Of a DNA stretch of 64,000 bases, positions 12,060-25,226 are shown piece by piece (position 1 is the first letter of the stretch; each line of letters starts with the position of its first letter). The notes under the pieces were generated by a model. The model was given only the letters and a program-made list of their open reading frames with translations, was not told the origin of the DNA and searched no databases. The stretch comes from Rachycentron canadum (lineage: Eukaryota; Chordata; Actinopteri; Carangiformes; Rachycentridae): contig CM076651.1 in the NCBI GenBank assembly GCA_038496675.1, positions 7,109,690-7,173,689 on the forward strand, written 5' to 3'. The translations under genes were made by a program, and so were the position numbers.

Positions 12060-12700
12060 GGGACTATACAATGTGAAACAACTTCTACAATGTGACTATA
12101 CAATGTGAAACAATCTAACAACACAGCTCCATTAACATCACATTACCCAACAAGCATTTCATCTTGCATGTATTTCATGGTTCATTGAGATGTTAGAGCG
12201 GGATATGTACAGGTGTAACTGAAGACACTACATACTAAACATTTTATACATGCAATGTATAAGACTGCGTCAGATTTGGCCATAAATGTAATTCATTCAG
12301 CTGTCGTCCCAGACTGTAGTGGAGTCGTGGTGTTTCTGATTTAACAGCACTGTGCTGCACAGGTGACAGGAGTATGTCTGTGCTTTGAATGCTGTGCAGA
12401 AGGTTAAGGGGTGATTCAACATGTTCACCTGTGTGTGTAGTTTACATTAATGCAGATCAGAGTCGCAGTAGAATTTTGCCTCTTCCTGCGCAACTGTTTT
12501 CCTGTGTTTGTTACACAGCACCTCTAGGCTTATTTAACGTGACTGTACATTGAGAATGTATGGATCCAGCAGAATGAGTGAATACATGTCGATCAGTTCA
12601 CAGTATTGCAGAGTTGAACTGTGGTGGTCGGGAGCAAAGAGGTGAAATACTGTCGCCTATTGGCTGTGGAGCCAATGGAGAATTTGCATAGGTTAGTGTC
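12060..12700. repeat. Old duplicated spacer blocks
   Basis: 12060-12260 is a diverged copy of 22670-22865 (ctatacaatgtgaaacaatc, tacccaacaagcatttca). 12350-12665 is a diverged copy of 7640-7920 (tttgcctcttcctg, cacctctaggct, gtggtcgggag). No coding signal. Confidence 0.65.
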
Positions 12701-12984
12701 TGACTTTAATGGCTTTTCATGTATTATTGCGATTATCAGCAGGTTCCATTGTGTTCTTGTGTGGGGCAAGTAATCTTTTGAGTTCTACCTTGGTGGCATG
12801 AAGGGAAACATTTGGGCCTACTTTAGTGTGTGGTTTTAAAGCCGTTTTGTGAATTTTGCCACTTTATTTAAGCTGTGTGCTGTCTTGGACTGGTTTTGTG
12901 CTGTGTGCATGCATATAAACAGTAGGGGTTGTTTGTGTTGAGCCCAATTTGTGTGTAGCTGCCAATATGGGTAGCTTCAGGCAT

Positions 12985-13660
12985 TGAAATTTGTGCGCAA
13001 CTTTTCTTGATTAAACCATGGTGACTCTTGAAGGCTTTCTTGAGCAGCCTAGTGAAGAGCTGCTTGAAGATCTCACGAAAGAGTAACTTCACCTGGGATC
13101 TAGTTATGAAATTGAGATTTCTAATGTTGATTAAAAAGCTGGAAAAGACCATTAAAGATGCCATCAAGAAGGAGCTGGTAGCCAGAGGCATTTTAAAGTC
13201 ACCTCCTCCCCCTGCAGTTGAGTTTATAATGTGTGTTTATAATCTCCTCTGTTGTCAGAAGCTGCCATTCAGTTAAGGTATAGGGAGTTAGAATTGATGG
13301 AAAAGGAACTGGAGGGAAGGCAAAATCAGCTTAGACTGAAGGAAAGAAAAATGTTGTTCAAACATGAGTGACTCCTGAAAGAGTTGGAAATGAGGCATGC
13401 ACTCTGCCATTAAGATCTGAGTTTTTTGTTAGAGTGAAGAGGAACTGTGGTCCCATCCTGTATCAGAATTGAGGTCTTACACTTGGCCCATGATCATGGT
13501 CTTGCTGGCCACCTGGGGATAAGAAGAACTTGGGATCATGTTGTAAATCTTTTCTGGCCAGGTGTTAAGTCAGATGCTGAATATTGCAGATCTTGCCATG
13601 AGTGCCAGTTGGCTGGGAAATCAAATCAAAAGATCCATGTTGCTCCTCTTCATCTTATAA
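12985..13660 (+). mobile_element. Decayed Ty3/Gypsy element (gag and integrase zinc-finger)
   Basis: Plus-strand fragments read LEGFLEQPSEELLEDLTKE (gag-like N-terminus) at about 13020-13087, then, after a large loss of internal sequence, an H2C2 zinc-binding integrase segment at 13447-13640 (HDHGLAGHLGIRRTWDHV, FWPGVKSD, CRSCHECQLAGKSNQ). The next expected integrase segment occurs only at about 15510, so the element is split by the inserted block at 13660-15500. Confidence 0.75.
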
Positions 13661-13861
13661 TTTACATAACTGAACCCAGAATGCAAACTCTGACACAGTA
13701 ACAATTCAAACTTTTTTTTTTTTTTTTTTAAACTTGTGAAGTCCAAAAAGGGAGAACTAAGCAGTTGCAGAGGTTCTTGATGGTAGGGGAAACTTAGAGT
13801 GGGGTGGCAACAGAGGAGGCTCAGAGGAACTCACATCTGAAGTACTGACCAGGAGCACAGG

Positions 13862-15410
13862 GCAAGACAAGGCAAGACAATTTTATTTGTATAGCCCATT
13901 TCTACAAACAGTTTGTCTCAAAGGGCTTTACATAGCATCATAACAACATCCTCTGCCCTTAGACCCTCACATCGACTGAGGAAAAACTCAAAACAAAAAA
14001 CCCTTTTAACAGGGAAAAAAAAAGAGAAACCTCATGGTGAGCAACAGAGGAGGGATCCCTCACCCAGGACGGGCAGACGGGCAATAGATGTTGTATACAG
14101 ACAAGAAAATAGGTAACAATAAAGAATATGCACAGCTTGGAAACGGTGTGCAGGAGTTAATGAAGGCAGTTTTTGGCGGGAGGGAAGGCAGGGAGAGTCA
14201 GGCAGCTTAATGGGGGTAATGGGTGGTAGACTGGTTCCTGGGAGCGAAGGGCAGGTCGGTTTAACAGCAGGGGTAAAAGGGGAGGAGGGTGATGCAGGGG
14301 GCGGTTGGTGGAGAGAGATGGAGCTTCGGTGGATCTGTGGAAACACAAACAGAGAGAGAGCGAGACACCAAGGCCAAACAACAAGGTGCAGCAGATAATG
14401 AAAATGATAATTTAAAGTGTGGGAGAGGAGAGGAGAGGAGAGGAGAAAGCTCTATGTAACCTGATGTATCCCCCAGCAGTCTAAGCCTATAGCAGCATAA
14501 AAATGGTTCAGAGCTACCTGAACCGGCCCTAACTAAACGCTCTGTCGTAGAGGAAGGTTTTAAGCCTAGTCTTAAATGTAGTGAGAGTGTCTGCCTCTCT
14601 GACCCATGGAGAGAGTTGGTTCCACAGTAAGGGAGTCCGATAACTGAAGGCTCTGCCTCCCAGTCTGTTTTTAAAGATACTGGGAGTCACTAACAGACCT
14701 GCATGCTGGGAGCGAAGTGCTCTGGAAGGATAATAAGAGACTATGAGGTCTTTCAAATAGGATGGAGCTTTTTCATTAAGAGCTTTATAAGTCAGCAGAA
14801 GGATTTTGAAGTCTATTTGATAACCTACAGGAAGCCAATGGAGAGAAGCTAAAGTAGGAGAAATGTGTTCTCTTTTACTGACTCCTGTCAATAACCTTGC
14901 TGCAGCGTTCTGGACTAACTGCAGACTCTTTAGAGAGTTTTTCAGACATCCTGACAACAGAGAGTTACAGTAGTCCAGCCTAGAGGTGATAAATGCATGG
15001 ACTAGTTTCTCAGCATCACTCTGAGAGAGGATATTCCTAATTTTGGCTATGCTGTGCAGGTGAAAAAAGGCAGTCCTAGTCATGTGTTTTATGTGTGAGC
15101 TGAATGAAAGGTCTTGGTCAAATATTACTCCAAGGTTCCTTGCGGTCATACTTGAGTTCAGGGTGATGCCAGGTCTGGCTGGACATGGCTGGACGAACTG
15201 GAGGAGGTGGCAGAAACAGGCAGATCTGAAAGTCGGACGTTGAATTTGCCGCTGTGGACTGTGAAATGGACTAGAGGAAAGGAAGACTGGGCCTAAATGC
15301 TGGAAGAGATGCATTGGCAATCTGTGGTGATGAGCGGCAGGTGACGAGGAAGTTTGGCAGTGGAATGGGAAGTAGGTCAGCTGTGCCCACCTGAGAAAAC
15401 ACACACACAA
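13862..15410 (-). mobile_element. 5'-truncated LINE (L2/CR1-type): RT C-terminal region and 3' UTR
   Basis: On the minus strand 15410-14529 is open and ends in a typical LINE C-terminus: NLGVIFDQDLSFSSHI, SRLDYCNSLLSG, LQLVQNAAARLLTGVSKR, LASLHWLPVGYQIDFKILLL and PLLWNQLSPWVREAD. 14525-13862 is the 3' UTR, ending in the tail tttatttgtatagcccattt. The catalytic part of the reverse transcriptase is absent (5' truncation). It interrupts a plus-strand Gypsy relic. A short GAGAG run lies at 14423-14447. Confidence 0.85.
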
Positions 15411-15504
15411 ACAGACGAGGAAGACAAACCGGGGACACTCAACAGCAAGAGAGGGGAGAACAAAAGAGAAGCAAGGGAGAACACAAGAAAATGTAACAAC
15501 CAGT

Positions 15505-16168
15505 AATGCTTCGTCCTATCCCTGCTGTTGGAGAGCCATTTGAACAAATCCTCTCGGTCCTTGGTTGGTCCTCTTCCACGCTGTAATCAGTATCTCACAA
15601 TCACGTTTGCAGCAAGTTTCCGTAGGGGTGTTACTTTGAAGAAGGTTACAGCACCAGCCATCTCTAAGGCCCCAATTGAGTTTTTTATTTATTTTTTTAG
15701 TGTTTGGGTTGCCAAAAGTTGTCCAATCTGCCCAGGGCTCTAACTTTATGAGCCATGCGTTTTCTCAGGTCCTTAAGCAGTTGTTCATCCAGCATTGTAC
15801 CTCTTCTGTATAACCACCCACAATCTTAAGGTGCGTCAGAGAGTTTCCATCAGGCCTGTGAATCCAGCTCTACAACCAACCGGTCACATTACGTTAGTGA
15901 GTTTAGGTTTAAACTTACAAGAGCATGTGAGCTGGCAAGGGAGAATCTAGGGGCAACTCAGAAAGATGAAAAGGTGGTAGGACAGGAGAGCTGAACAGCA
16001 AGCGTTTGCTCCAGGAGATGAGGTCCTTGTGGTGTTGCTGCTGCCTGGCTCTGCTTTGCAGGCTCAGTACAGCAGGCCCTATGTGATTGAACGCCAAGTT
16101 GGCCAGTGTGATTACTTGGTGAAAACTCCTGATTGTAAACTATTCATACTACGTTACTCGCAGTACAA
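15505..16168 (+). mobile_element. Decayed Ty3/Gypsy integrase, copy 2
   Basis: Copy of 599-1262 in the second duplication arm. Together with the zinc-finger segment at 13447-13640 it shows one integrase split by a nested LINE-containing insertion. Confidence 0.75.
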
Positions 16169-16651
16169 AGGTGTCACCTGCTGTTAAGCCAGGAGCGATG
16201 CAAGTGCTCCTCCTGTGACTCAGGATCCTATTGAGTCTGTCCCTCCAGCTGATGTCTCTGCTGAGCCAGTTTGCTCACTTGGGTTGTCTGAGCCAGAGCC
16301 TTTGTTTTTGAAGTATCTGATAATAAGATTTCCATTTGTTTTATACAGCTTATAACTTTAAAGATCCCAAACTGTAACTGTGTCAAGTGCAAACCAATTT
16401 TTTAAAAAATGTCCTTGCAATTTGAAATGCCACCATGGATGACCCAAGGATTGCATTCAGCATCTTGAGAAAACAGCCAAGCTAAGGGAACAAGCAAATT
16501 AGAGGTGAAGTGCATCCATGTAGTGAAAGGTAAGGTGGGGTTTGTGATTAATGCTTTAATAATTCCAAATATACTCCTTATCAGATGAGCATCTAATGTC
16601 AAACATCAGGATATAAGGTAGGCACTAGATTGTTATCTCTAATCAGCTTCC

Positions 16652-17126
16652 TGACACGGCTCTGGGACAAAGGACTCAGATGCGTGACTCAGATGCGTGA
16701 CTCAGTTGGGCTCCAAAAAGCAGCAGTATTTATTAAATCCAAAATACACAGTCAGGCAGGCTGTGGTCAAAACACCAGGAAATCAAAAGTAGGCAAAGGA
16801 AACGAGATGCCAAAAACAGGTAGGGTCAAATCGCTAGACCAAAAACTCACAGAGACACTGGAACTCTTGACCTAGAGGAAGAAGACGAACTGGCAAAGAC
16901 TAAACCAAAGCACCAGACTTAAATACACAGGGGAGAGGGCGTCAACGAGGCACAGGTGCACACAATCAGGGAGGGGCAGCTGAAATCAGCACAGAGGGAA
17001 CACAAGGGCAGGAAGTCAAGACGCCTGAAACGAGAGGAGAGGGTAAGCACACCAAAATAAAACAGGAAGACAGAAACAGTGCCAACAAAAACAAAAACAT
17101 GACCTCAACCCAGGTGAGTCCTGACA
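16652..17126 (-). mobile_element. Solo LTR, copy 2
   Basis: Copy of 1746-2220, with the same cttcc repeats on either side (16647-16651 and 17127-17131). Because it sits inside the duplicated block it adds no independent insertion. Confidence 0.75.
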
Positions 17127-17525
17127 CTTCCATCTTTTTACGACTGTTTTTGTGAAATTGTCATCCTTTGTCCGAATGTAGTGAATTTTTTTGTGCGACC
17201 GAAAACACCCAACATTTATGTTTGCAGCAATATATATATATATTGTGATATATTGTTTATCTTTCCCCATATTACATGTTCAGTCAGTGTTTGAGTAGAA
17301 ACAGTGTGCAAACTTGGACAAACTGGTCCCCACAAGGAACTTTAACAGTGTGAAAGGTCCCCACAAAGACTTGATTTACTCAAGGTGTGTGACTGCAGAC
17401 CGAGTTTGGACAGGAAGAAATATTGGAGTGTCAATTTGTGTATTGGTGTCTCCCTTTCCCAGAAGGGTCATGGCTACAGCGCTGGCAGCCTCACACCTGC
17501 AACTTTTCAATCACAGAGCTCTGTT

Positions 17526-17871
17526 GAAAAGAGCTTTATGAGAAAGTGATTGTTCCAAGTGCTCTTTGTTTGTGGATGTTTCCTCTCACGTGTGTCTCTC
17601 CCCGCTCCGGAAAAATGCTCCACTACCTTCATCACTACTCCCCTGCAGTCTCCATGCTTCTCAGCCACCACCTGCTGCTCCACTCGCTGACCACCTCCTC
17701 ACCACTTCCTCTCCTGAAATTCCCCTGCTCACCTGCCGATTTTTCCAGAAAGGCTTTGTTCCATCTCGACTGCCCTGGTTTGGTCAATAAACCCATTTAC
17801 TAATGCTATCTGTTTGTGTGAGTCTGTATCCGCTCTGGGGTCCAAGCCACTTTCAAATCATATCCTAACAA
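17526..17871 (+). mobile_element. Possible Gypsy LTR end, copy 2
   Basis: Copy of 2620-2965; the same tentative reasoning applies. Confidence 0.35.
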
Positions 17872-18722
17872 AAAGAGAAAGTAAGATTGTACCACAAGAG
17901 AAAATGTTTTCGGTTTGACCATTTCCTTGCCCAATTCATAAATAATTAGGTGACTTGTTTCAACAGTGTGTCTTATCACACCTTGTAGACAAAGAAATGA
18001 TCACCAGACTTGATTTCACATTCACCATTTTATTTGAAGACAAATCTAGTCATGTGATTACTAGATATAAACCAGGGAGCACACATCCAAACAATATGGT
18101 TAGATACACCAACCACAATAGTTTATATATGAGGAAACATAATCAAATAGAGATCAAATAATGTCAGAAAAGAGGACAAGAACATTGACTCACAACTGTG
18201 TTTGATACAACTACAATTAACAGACAGCAAAATGACAACAATTGTAATTTTAGAGGACAAGTTGTTCATATTACACATTGATAGATGAAATAATTCACAT
18301 CATAATCTGTACTGACTGATATGGAGGGGATCATAGCTCTTTAACGATGGAGATTTTATGCAAATCCATCTGATAATGTCGATGGATTCATATGAAAACA
18401 TTATTGCTGACAAGTGTAACTAGTGTTTTCAAACTTAAATGTAGTTGAGCGAGGCATAAAAAGAGCAAGAAAAACTGAAGCCAGTTTTGTTGGTAAGAAT
18501 CATTATTACCACTTATTATGTAGAGTAAAATGATTAAGGTCCTATATGAATATACAGTACAAGTTATTGTTGTTACATGTAGATGCCTGAGGCATAAAAA
18601 GAGCAAATAAAACCTAAAGGAATTATTTTTCTGCATAAAATTTCATTTCTTTTTTTTGACAATACCCCAGTCTTGTTGGTAGAATAATTGTCATTTAGAG
18701 TAAAATGATTAATGGCAACACT

Positions 18723-20235
18723 TTATAGGAAGTTACAGCAAGTGCAATGTGGGTTGAAGATGAGAGTTGCTGGGCAGTGTTGGATGTACGTTATATCATG
18801 GACACAGCTGAAAAAGGTACGTGGGTTGTAAGGGTTGGCGTGAATCCCATCTTGCTTTCCAATGCAGAAATTGCGTGTTGCGCTAAGGGCTGGGAAATCA
18901 GAAAGAGAAGGAAAGTCAAATTTTGGGACATCGTGACATCTGTTGATTACATTGAGTGAAATTGTACCTAGATATCTAAGAAAGAACAGAAAGTAGTAGT
19001 CAATAAAAGGTGTTAACTTCAATACCGATGGTACAAACTCACTACAGGACACTTATTTTGTCACCTGGAAAAAGGAGATGGTGCAGGTGGCTGATGAGAG
19101 GACATTTGCCCCGTTGACAGAAATGTCCACTGAAGTCATCCAGGTCCAGAGACCAGACAAAGACTCCTCCAAAGTTGTTTGTATTTACGTAGTTGACCTG
19201 AACAAATGAGGAAGAAAACAATTTCACCTCTGACATCATGTCAACAAAATATTGTTGAACCAAACTTGTGAGTTTGAAGGGTTTTTACTGAATTAACCAG
19301 ATGATTACCTTTGTTTCAAGGCTGTCTTTGTTATCAAACCCGACCCACTGATCTTCTACAGTGGCATATGGAACTTTCTGGTCAGCAATCAGGTGGACTG
19401 GGGAATTGCCAATATTTTGGCAAATCTGAAAAGAAGGGTCAAATGTCAAAATTAAAATGGATAAAAATTTGTCACAGCCAATTCAACAGAAGCTGTTCAC
19501 ACATAAGGTTATTGATATAAATGACTAAGTTTCCCCACTTGCATTTTTACCTCATAGTAGGCCCACAGTCCTTGTATATGGGTGTAGGGGCCTGCTCTAC
19601 CGTAACCACTGACTGGTGCTCCAACACCATTGCATGTATGTGTGAGGGTATAAACTCGTCCATAGGATGCTATGCCCAAGTTGAGCTTATCTGCAGGTGC
19701 TCCCTGGTCCCTCCAGAACCGCAATGCAAAGTCCTGGAATATAGAGAAATAATAACAATTAGGATGAGATGACATCTCCAAATAGAAATTTGTTCAGGCA
19801 GTTAAAATAGCAATCCTGATATTTACAGTATTAGAGCAGACTTTGTCTCCAGTATCATGGGATCCCTGGTACAAGGGGCTGTGATGTCCTGCAACAGTTT
19901 CCAAGGGGCCACGGAAGTCAAATGTCAGCACATTGATGAAATCCAGGCGCCTGATAAAATGCAGAGAAGATCATGTTAACCAAAGCACCTCAACAGCTAA
20001 TCATGAGAATAATGTCAAGAATAAGATTAAAATAGTTTACCTGGCAATCTGTGGGACTTCATAACTGGCATTGATGACTGCTTTCTCAGCAGAGACACTC
20101 GCAATGAGGATGAGTCTGTCTTGGGAAGTTTCAGTTGCCTCAGTCTCAAATGCATTTCTGAGCATCTGGATGAGAAGACAGCATGGTTCAGTTTCAATCA
20201 AGTATATATATCTATATAGATATATATATACATAT

Positions 20236-20319
<84 letters not shown>

Positions 20320-21766
20320 TTAAGAATCCAAGAAAACAAGTATCTGACCCTGATCAACCGTGTAAACCTTATTTTGTCATCTGGAAACCACCAGTCCAGG
20401 CTGAGTCCATCAAAACCATGTGTTCTCAGTAGTGTGATAGCAGACTGGACGAACGTTCTTCTTCTTACTCGTCTTGACACCAATCTACTGAATCTGATAA
20501 AGATGAGAACAAAACATTCAATCAGAACAACAAAACCACAATCACCAAAATAAGCAATATACTGTACTTTACAGTACATTGACATATTATTTGACTTGTA
20601 TTAGATTTAACATGACTTTGTAACACAAGTAAACTAAAATGAAGAAGAATTAAAAGTTAAATCCAAATGTAAACAACCCAAGGTTTTATACTAAATAAAT
20701 ATTTATTTTTACGGTTAAATCCCACAAATCCCCAAATTTGTGCACACAATGTATTTGTATGATTTTTTTTGTTACTCATTATGTAATATAAGGTTATGTA
20801 TCAGTATCAGTCACAAATATATCAACATTTTTGCACAATATTTAAGTGTTTATCTGTATCATCAAGGAGTTTGTGAACACCTCACCTTGTGCTGTCTCAT
20901 TCGCGTGAAACTATGCATAGTGCATGTTGTGCAATGCACAAAAATATGTCATAAATGGACAAAGTATCTCGTTAAAGAAAACATCTTTAACTTACCTTGG
21001 TGTGTCACCAACTGCCAACAGGGTTTTGAGCTGTGGATTTCTGTGGGAGCATCAAAGTTTCGTGACATGACATTTAACAAAACTCAAAACTGATAATAAT
21101 TTCCAAAATCCTGAGAGGCTCCAAGTCTGACCTGGTTTTGAGAGCATTGAAGGACACATAAAGGTTTACGTCAGATTCCATCCTTGGGACCAGAGCATTT
21201 GAGCTGATGTCAGCGAAGGCGAAGATCAGATGGGTACACTTGTTGGGATCAATGTCAGAAACTGCGAGCCTTGCGTTGCCTTCTCTATTTTCAGCTGTGC
21301 TGTTATAGTAACACACCAGCCTGGAGCAAGAGGCTGAGACACGGAGAAGATGGATTTAATTAGTTGATTCAAATACCTTGATTGACTGTTGATTAGGATG
21401 AAATTATGATTGTGATAAACTTACCCAACCTGGCGATGATCAAACAGAGACCTTCAAAGTAAGAGAGTTGGGAAGTATGAGGTTTGAAAATGGAATGAAT
21501 GGAAATGGCAATATCGACAATATTCTTGGTAATCTAAAAACTTCACTGAATTATATGAAGTACTTTGCTGGATATTTCTGAATGTATAATTTTTAAAGTT
21601 GTAAGCTTCAAAATTCAATTGATCATCTTTGTGATGAGGCGTTGGCAGAAATCTGTGATCAAAATCTGGATAAATAAAACCAACATTAAATTTGGGTGAA
21701 CTGACCCTTTTATGAAGCTTCAGTGCATCAGTGTGTCTTACCTGCAGTCAGAAGTAGCTTGCACAT
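18723..21766 (-). CDS. Secreted chitinase-like protein B, near-identical twin of A
   Basis: Coding exons: 21742-21766, 21425-21451, 21132-21333, 20996-21040, 20349-20493, 20041-20165, 19827-19950, 19551-19733, 19309-19425, 19065-19197, 18723-18889. The product is 430 residues and I saw no coding difference from A. It has the signal peptide, GH18 barrel with DGLSLDWW in place of the catalytic DGLDLDWE, the GDTPR replacement of GGWNFG, and a C-terminal CBM14. A single-base indel and two substitutions relative to A fall in the first two introns. If the duplication is real, B doubles the dose of an identical secreted product; if it is an assembly artefact, A and B are one gene. Confidence 0.85.
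20204..20320. repeat. CA/TA compound microsatellite in an intron of gene B
   Basis: Same length and flanks as the tract at 5298-5414. Such equality is unusual for a fast-mutating repeat. Confidence 0.95.
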
Positions 21767-21941
21767 GTTGTTTCAATGTAACTACAAAGAAATAGAAGAA
21801 ATCAAAACATTTATTTAATTTACAGTAGAACAATAAATGAGACCTCAAAAGTCATGTCGAGTGAGCAACAGCAAAAACAAATGATTGATATCTATAAATG
21901 AATACATAGGTGAATAAAGTCAGAGTAAAAGGTTTACTTAC

Positions 21942-22030
21942 AAAGCCAAAGAGGAGAGAAGCAGATACTGTCAGTCTGTCTCCTGTGACTGATGAATGAC
22001 TGACGGATGTCTTGCTATTATATTTGGGAC
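21942..22030 (-). promoter_or_regulatory. Core promoter and non-coding exon 1 of gene B
   Basis: TATA element at 22016-22025 (sense AAATATAATA), leader as in gene A, GTAAGT donor just below 21942. The A/B identity ends about 30 bases upstream of this TATA element. Confidence 0.75.
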
Positions 22031-22055
22031 ATCGCTATTTGGGTGTGGCGATTTA

Positions 22056-24985
22056 ATATAATTTAATAGGGCGGGGATGTGTTTTTGTTCACAATGTTCA
22101 AGGCAAATAGACTCTGACTCTTTTGACTTGGATTAAAATTTTAATTATGTAAATAACGTGATCCTGTCCCTGTTGAAATTTTCTTTAACTCGCACTGGGC
22201 CCTGCCACACAGATTTTGTAAGATTGAACTATATATGTAGTTCAGGTACAGCTAAATATTTTTGTTTTTATTCTAGCGTTAAACCATGGCCTTATTATTG
22301 AGTAGATAGCTATCAGGGTGTGTTAATATAATTGGGTTAAACAGGACAGGGAACAATTGCATAGTGATACACTTCCTCATTATCTGGACCTTCTGTTAAG
22401 CTAGACTGGAAGTGTTACCATATGACACATAACATTTCAGTCTTTTTGTTGGTCTGCCAACCAACCCTTGGTCTGTGTTTTTTTGGAACTAGTTTGCGAA
22501 CTATGAAAACATTTCCTGTGAAAACATTTCAAATATATCATAAACCTAAAATGATTTTACTTCAAACAATGACTAGTCACTTTAAGTACAGAGCCCTTAG
22601 TGATGCTGTATATTTTTGTGGTACTTTCCTGGAGAGAAACTTAAACCTGACAATGGACAAGAACTCTGGACTATACACTGTAAAACAATCTAACAACACA
22701 GGTCCATTAACAACAACATTACCCAACAAGCATTTCACTTTGCATGTATTTCATGGTAATGAGATGTCAGAGTGGGACATTTACAGGTGTAATTGAAGAC
22801 ACTGCATACTAAACATTTTAAAGGTGAAATGTATATGATTATGTCAGATATATCAGGGGTGAAACTGAACGTGTTCACTCAGGTGTAGTGTTTAGTAGTA
22901 GTAGTGGTAGTTTGTTTATTTCACATGAAAGATTTTGTTGTCCTTGTTTCTCTGAGCTCTTAGGTGCTAGAGCACCCACCCCACCACTGAGAGGGCGAGA
23001 CCTTAATTGAATCAGACTTTTAAAAATTACCTATTACATATTTATTTTTAAATGACCAAGGTAATTCTAATTTTATATAGTTAGTGAGTAAAATATATAA
23101 TCTGCAGTAAAAATGTAGTTTAATGCCCAGGCACAGGAATCTTTGCCGTGACTCTTGTTATAAATTGTACATGTGCATTAGCTCCTCTTCAATAAAAGAG
23201 ATAGGAGCTTGCTGGGACACAGGAAATATACCAACACCCAAGAGGTGGCAGCAGAGGAATTGAGACACAGGCAGTGTGGAAACATCCAGTCCGTCTGTTA
23301 ACTTTACCCGACTCATCTCCCCCTATTTGTCACATGAATTGAGCTGGTTTTAACAATAATATATGATAATCTTAGATAACATTAGTGGCCGCTGTCCATA
23401 GTACTGTCTGTGTTTTTTGGTATGTCAGCAGATAAGGTAGTGCTGTTTATGTTCATTCCAGCCAATATGCACTATCATGGCCATGTTTACTGTTACTTTA
23501 CACTTTGATGACTTAACACAAACACATATCCAAATGTTCATTCAGCACAGCAAATATAAATTAAAGCCTTTTCATTTATTTAGACAATGCTGTAATATCT
23601 TAATACATGTTTGCTTGATTTTTGGTATCTGTTGGATGATTTTACTCACTATACCTTTAATTTCCTGTTTGGTGGTCAGTGTGCACTTAAATTCCATGGA
23701 ATCCTTGAAGTAGTAATAATAATAATAATAATAATAACAATAATAATATATGTTGTTTATTTTACATGATTCAGTCCTTTTTTCTCTGTGCTCTTGCTGC
23801 TGGTTTACAGCGAGATGGGCACATGACTGGCATATGAAACAGAATTTAATGCCAGTTTTTTAAAATATTTTTAATGTTTTCTAAGTCAGATTTCAAATCA
23901 ATTGTTTTTTCTTTTTTTTTTGGAATGTCAGTGATGATAAAGTAAAGAATTGTAAAGTAAAGAATTGAATACTGTTCTTTGTTCAGGCTGTAGATATGAT
24001 GAACACAAATAATTACAAGTAGTTCAGAAAGACCAGACATCGGGACTCCTCCCTCTTCCTCATTCTTAAGTGACAACATCCTGAAACTTTGAACTATGGC
24101 AATTAACCTAACGATTGTTGAATAACTATTGCCTTTTAATTCTGTGTACACTTTAACGTGCTAAGAAATTAATTATGTAACATTAATGATTCAGGAGTGT
24201 GAGCGTCACATATTATTCAATTAGTCATTAGTTTAACACCCTGCCTTTCCCCACCCAGGACATTTTGTAACCAAATCCTTCTGGTCTGCAAAGCACTTTG
24301 ACTAGATTTGACTAGTTCACAACTTTTTATGTGTTTTCTTATATATTGTGTATTTTGTGAAATGGGCAGTTCCTGCCACAGAAATTGACAGGAAATTCAT
24401 ACATGGTAAAGTATCAAACAGCTGGAGTAATTTATAATTGTTTCAATACATGTAAAAACAGGACTCGGTGTTGCCAACAAATTTGTGTTTGCCTTGTGTA
24501 ATAAATTGTGTTAAGCCTGTGAAATTTTTATTTTCCTTCAGAGCTCTCCCCCTTTACTTACCAGCTTGAATGTCAACACCTAAAATGTTCAGCACATGTA
24601 TGGTTTAAAGGGGAAATTAGATCAAGGTGTGATATAAACTAAGACATACCATTGCCCTTTAGTTACCATTTTAACGTTATTTACATAAGGCAATAAGACA
24701 TTAAGAAAAATTTTAAGAAATACATAAGAAACTTGGAAAAAGTTCCAGCAGTGTGCAGCATAGTGGCTGAAAGACATTTTACTCTATTTAGACTTAACTT
24801 CAGACACGAGTAATTAACCAGCTCCTGTAGAGTCCTACAAGGCTCATATGAATCACTCAATCATGAACATTACACATTTACATTTCACAGACTATTTAGA
24901 CAATAAGTAAAACTGAATTAAATCCTGAATTTTTTGGGAAACCAGTGCAAAGACCTGAGAAATGGATTGAACCTCATCTGGGGCA
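22056..24985. other. Spacer upstream of gene B, no gene seen
   Basis: Diverged copies of the spacer upstream of A (see 7151-11050 and 12060-12700). A (TAA)n run lies at 23713-23745. 24571-24625 is a copy of the conserved upstream block. No coding region is supported. The frame at 22422-22796 has no recognisable feature. Confidence 0.55.
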
Positions 24986-24989
24986 GACA

Positions 24990-25226
24990 GCATAAAGTAA
25001 TAGGCTTGAGAAGGGACACATGAAAGGCAGGATAAATCCTCATATGTGAGGGCAGCTTAAGCCTAACCACATAGGGGTTGATGATGGACTCAATTTCATA
25101 GAGGCCAATGAAACGAGGGAATAACTTTTCAGAGTTGGTTGACAACCAAGTTTTCTGACCTGGTTGATATTCCGGTGCCGGGACTCTGGCATTCGGCAAT
25201 CTGTCTGTTGTGGTCAGCAGATACAT
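24990..25226 (-). mobile_element. Ty3/Gypsy pol C-terminal fragment
   Basis: Minus-strand frame with the end of a Gypsy integrase: APEYQPGQKTWLST, LFPRFIGLYEIESIINP and VVRLKLPSHMRIYPAFHVSLLKPI. It is an isolated fragment with no other pol domains nearby and is not from the same family as the element at 12985. Confidence 0.8.

Larger units (their letters stand above)
14907..22055. repeat. Right copy of the near-identical segmental duplication
   Basis: Second copy of 1-7150, in the same orientation. It contains the LINE fragment, Gypsy integrase relic, solo LTR and the whole of gene B. It starts inside a LINE that continues leftwards to about 13862. The spacing (14906 bases, with junctions at 7150 and 22055) fits one head-to-tail duplication of about 14.9 kb. 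In that case 7151-14906 should have its own twin just left of this window. Confidence 0.95.
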
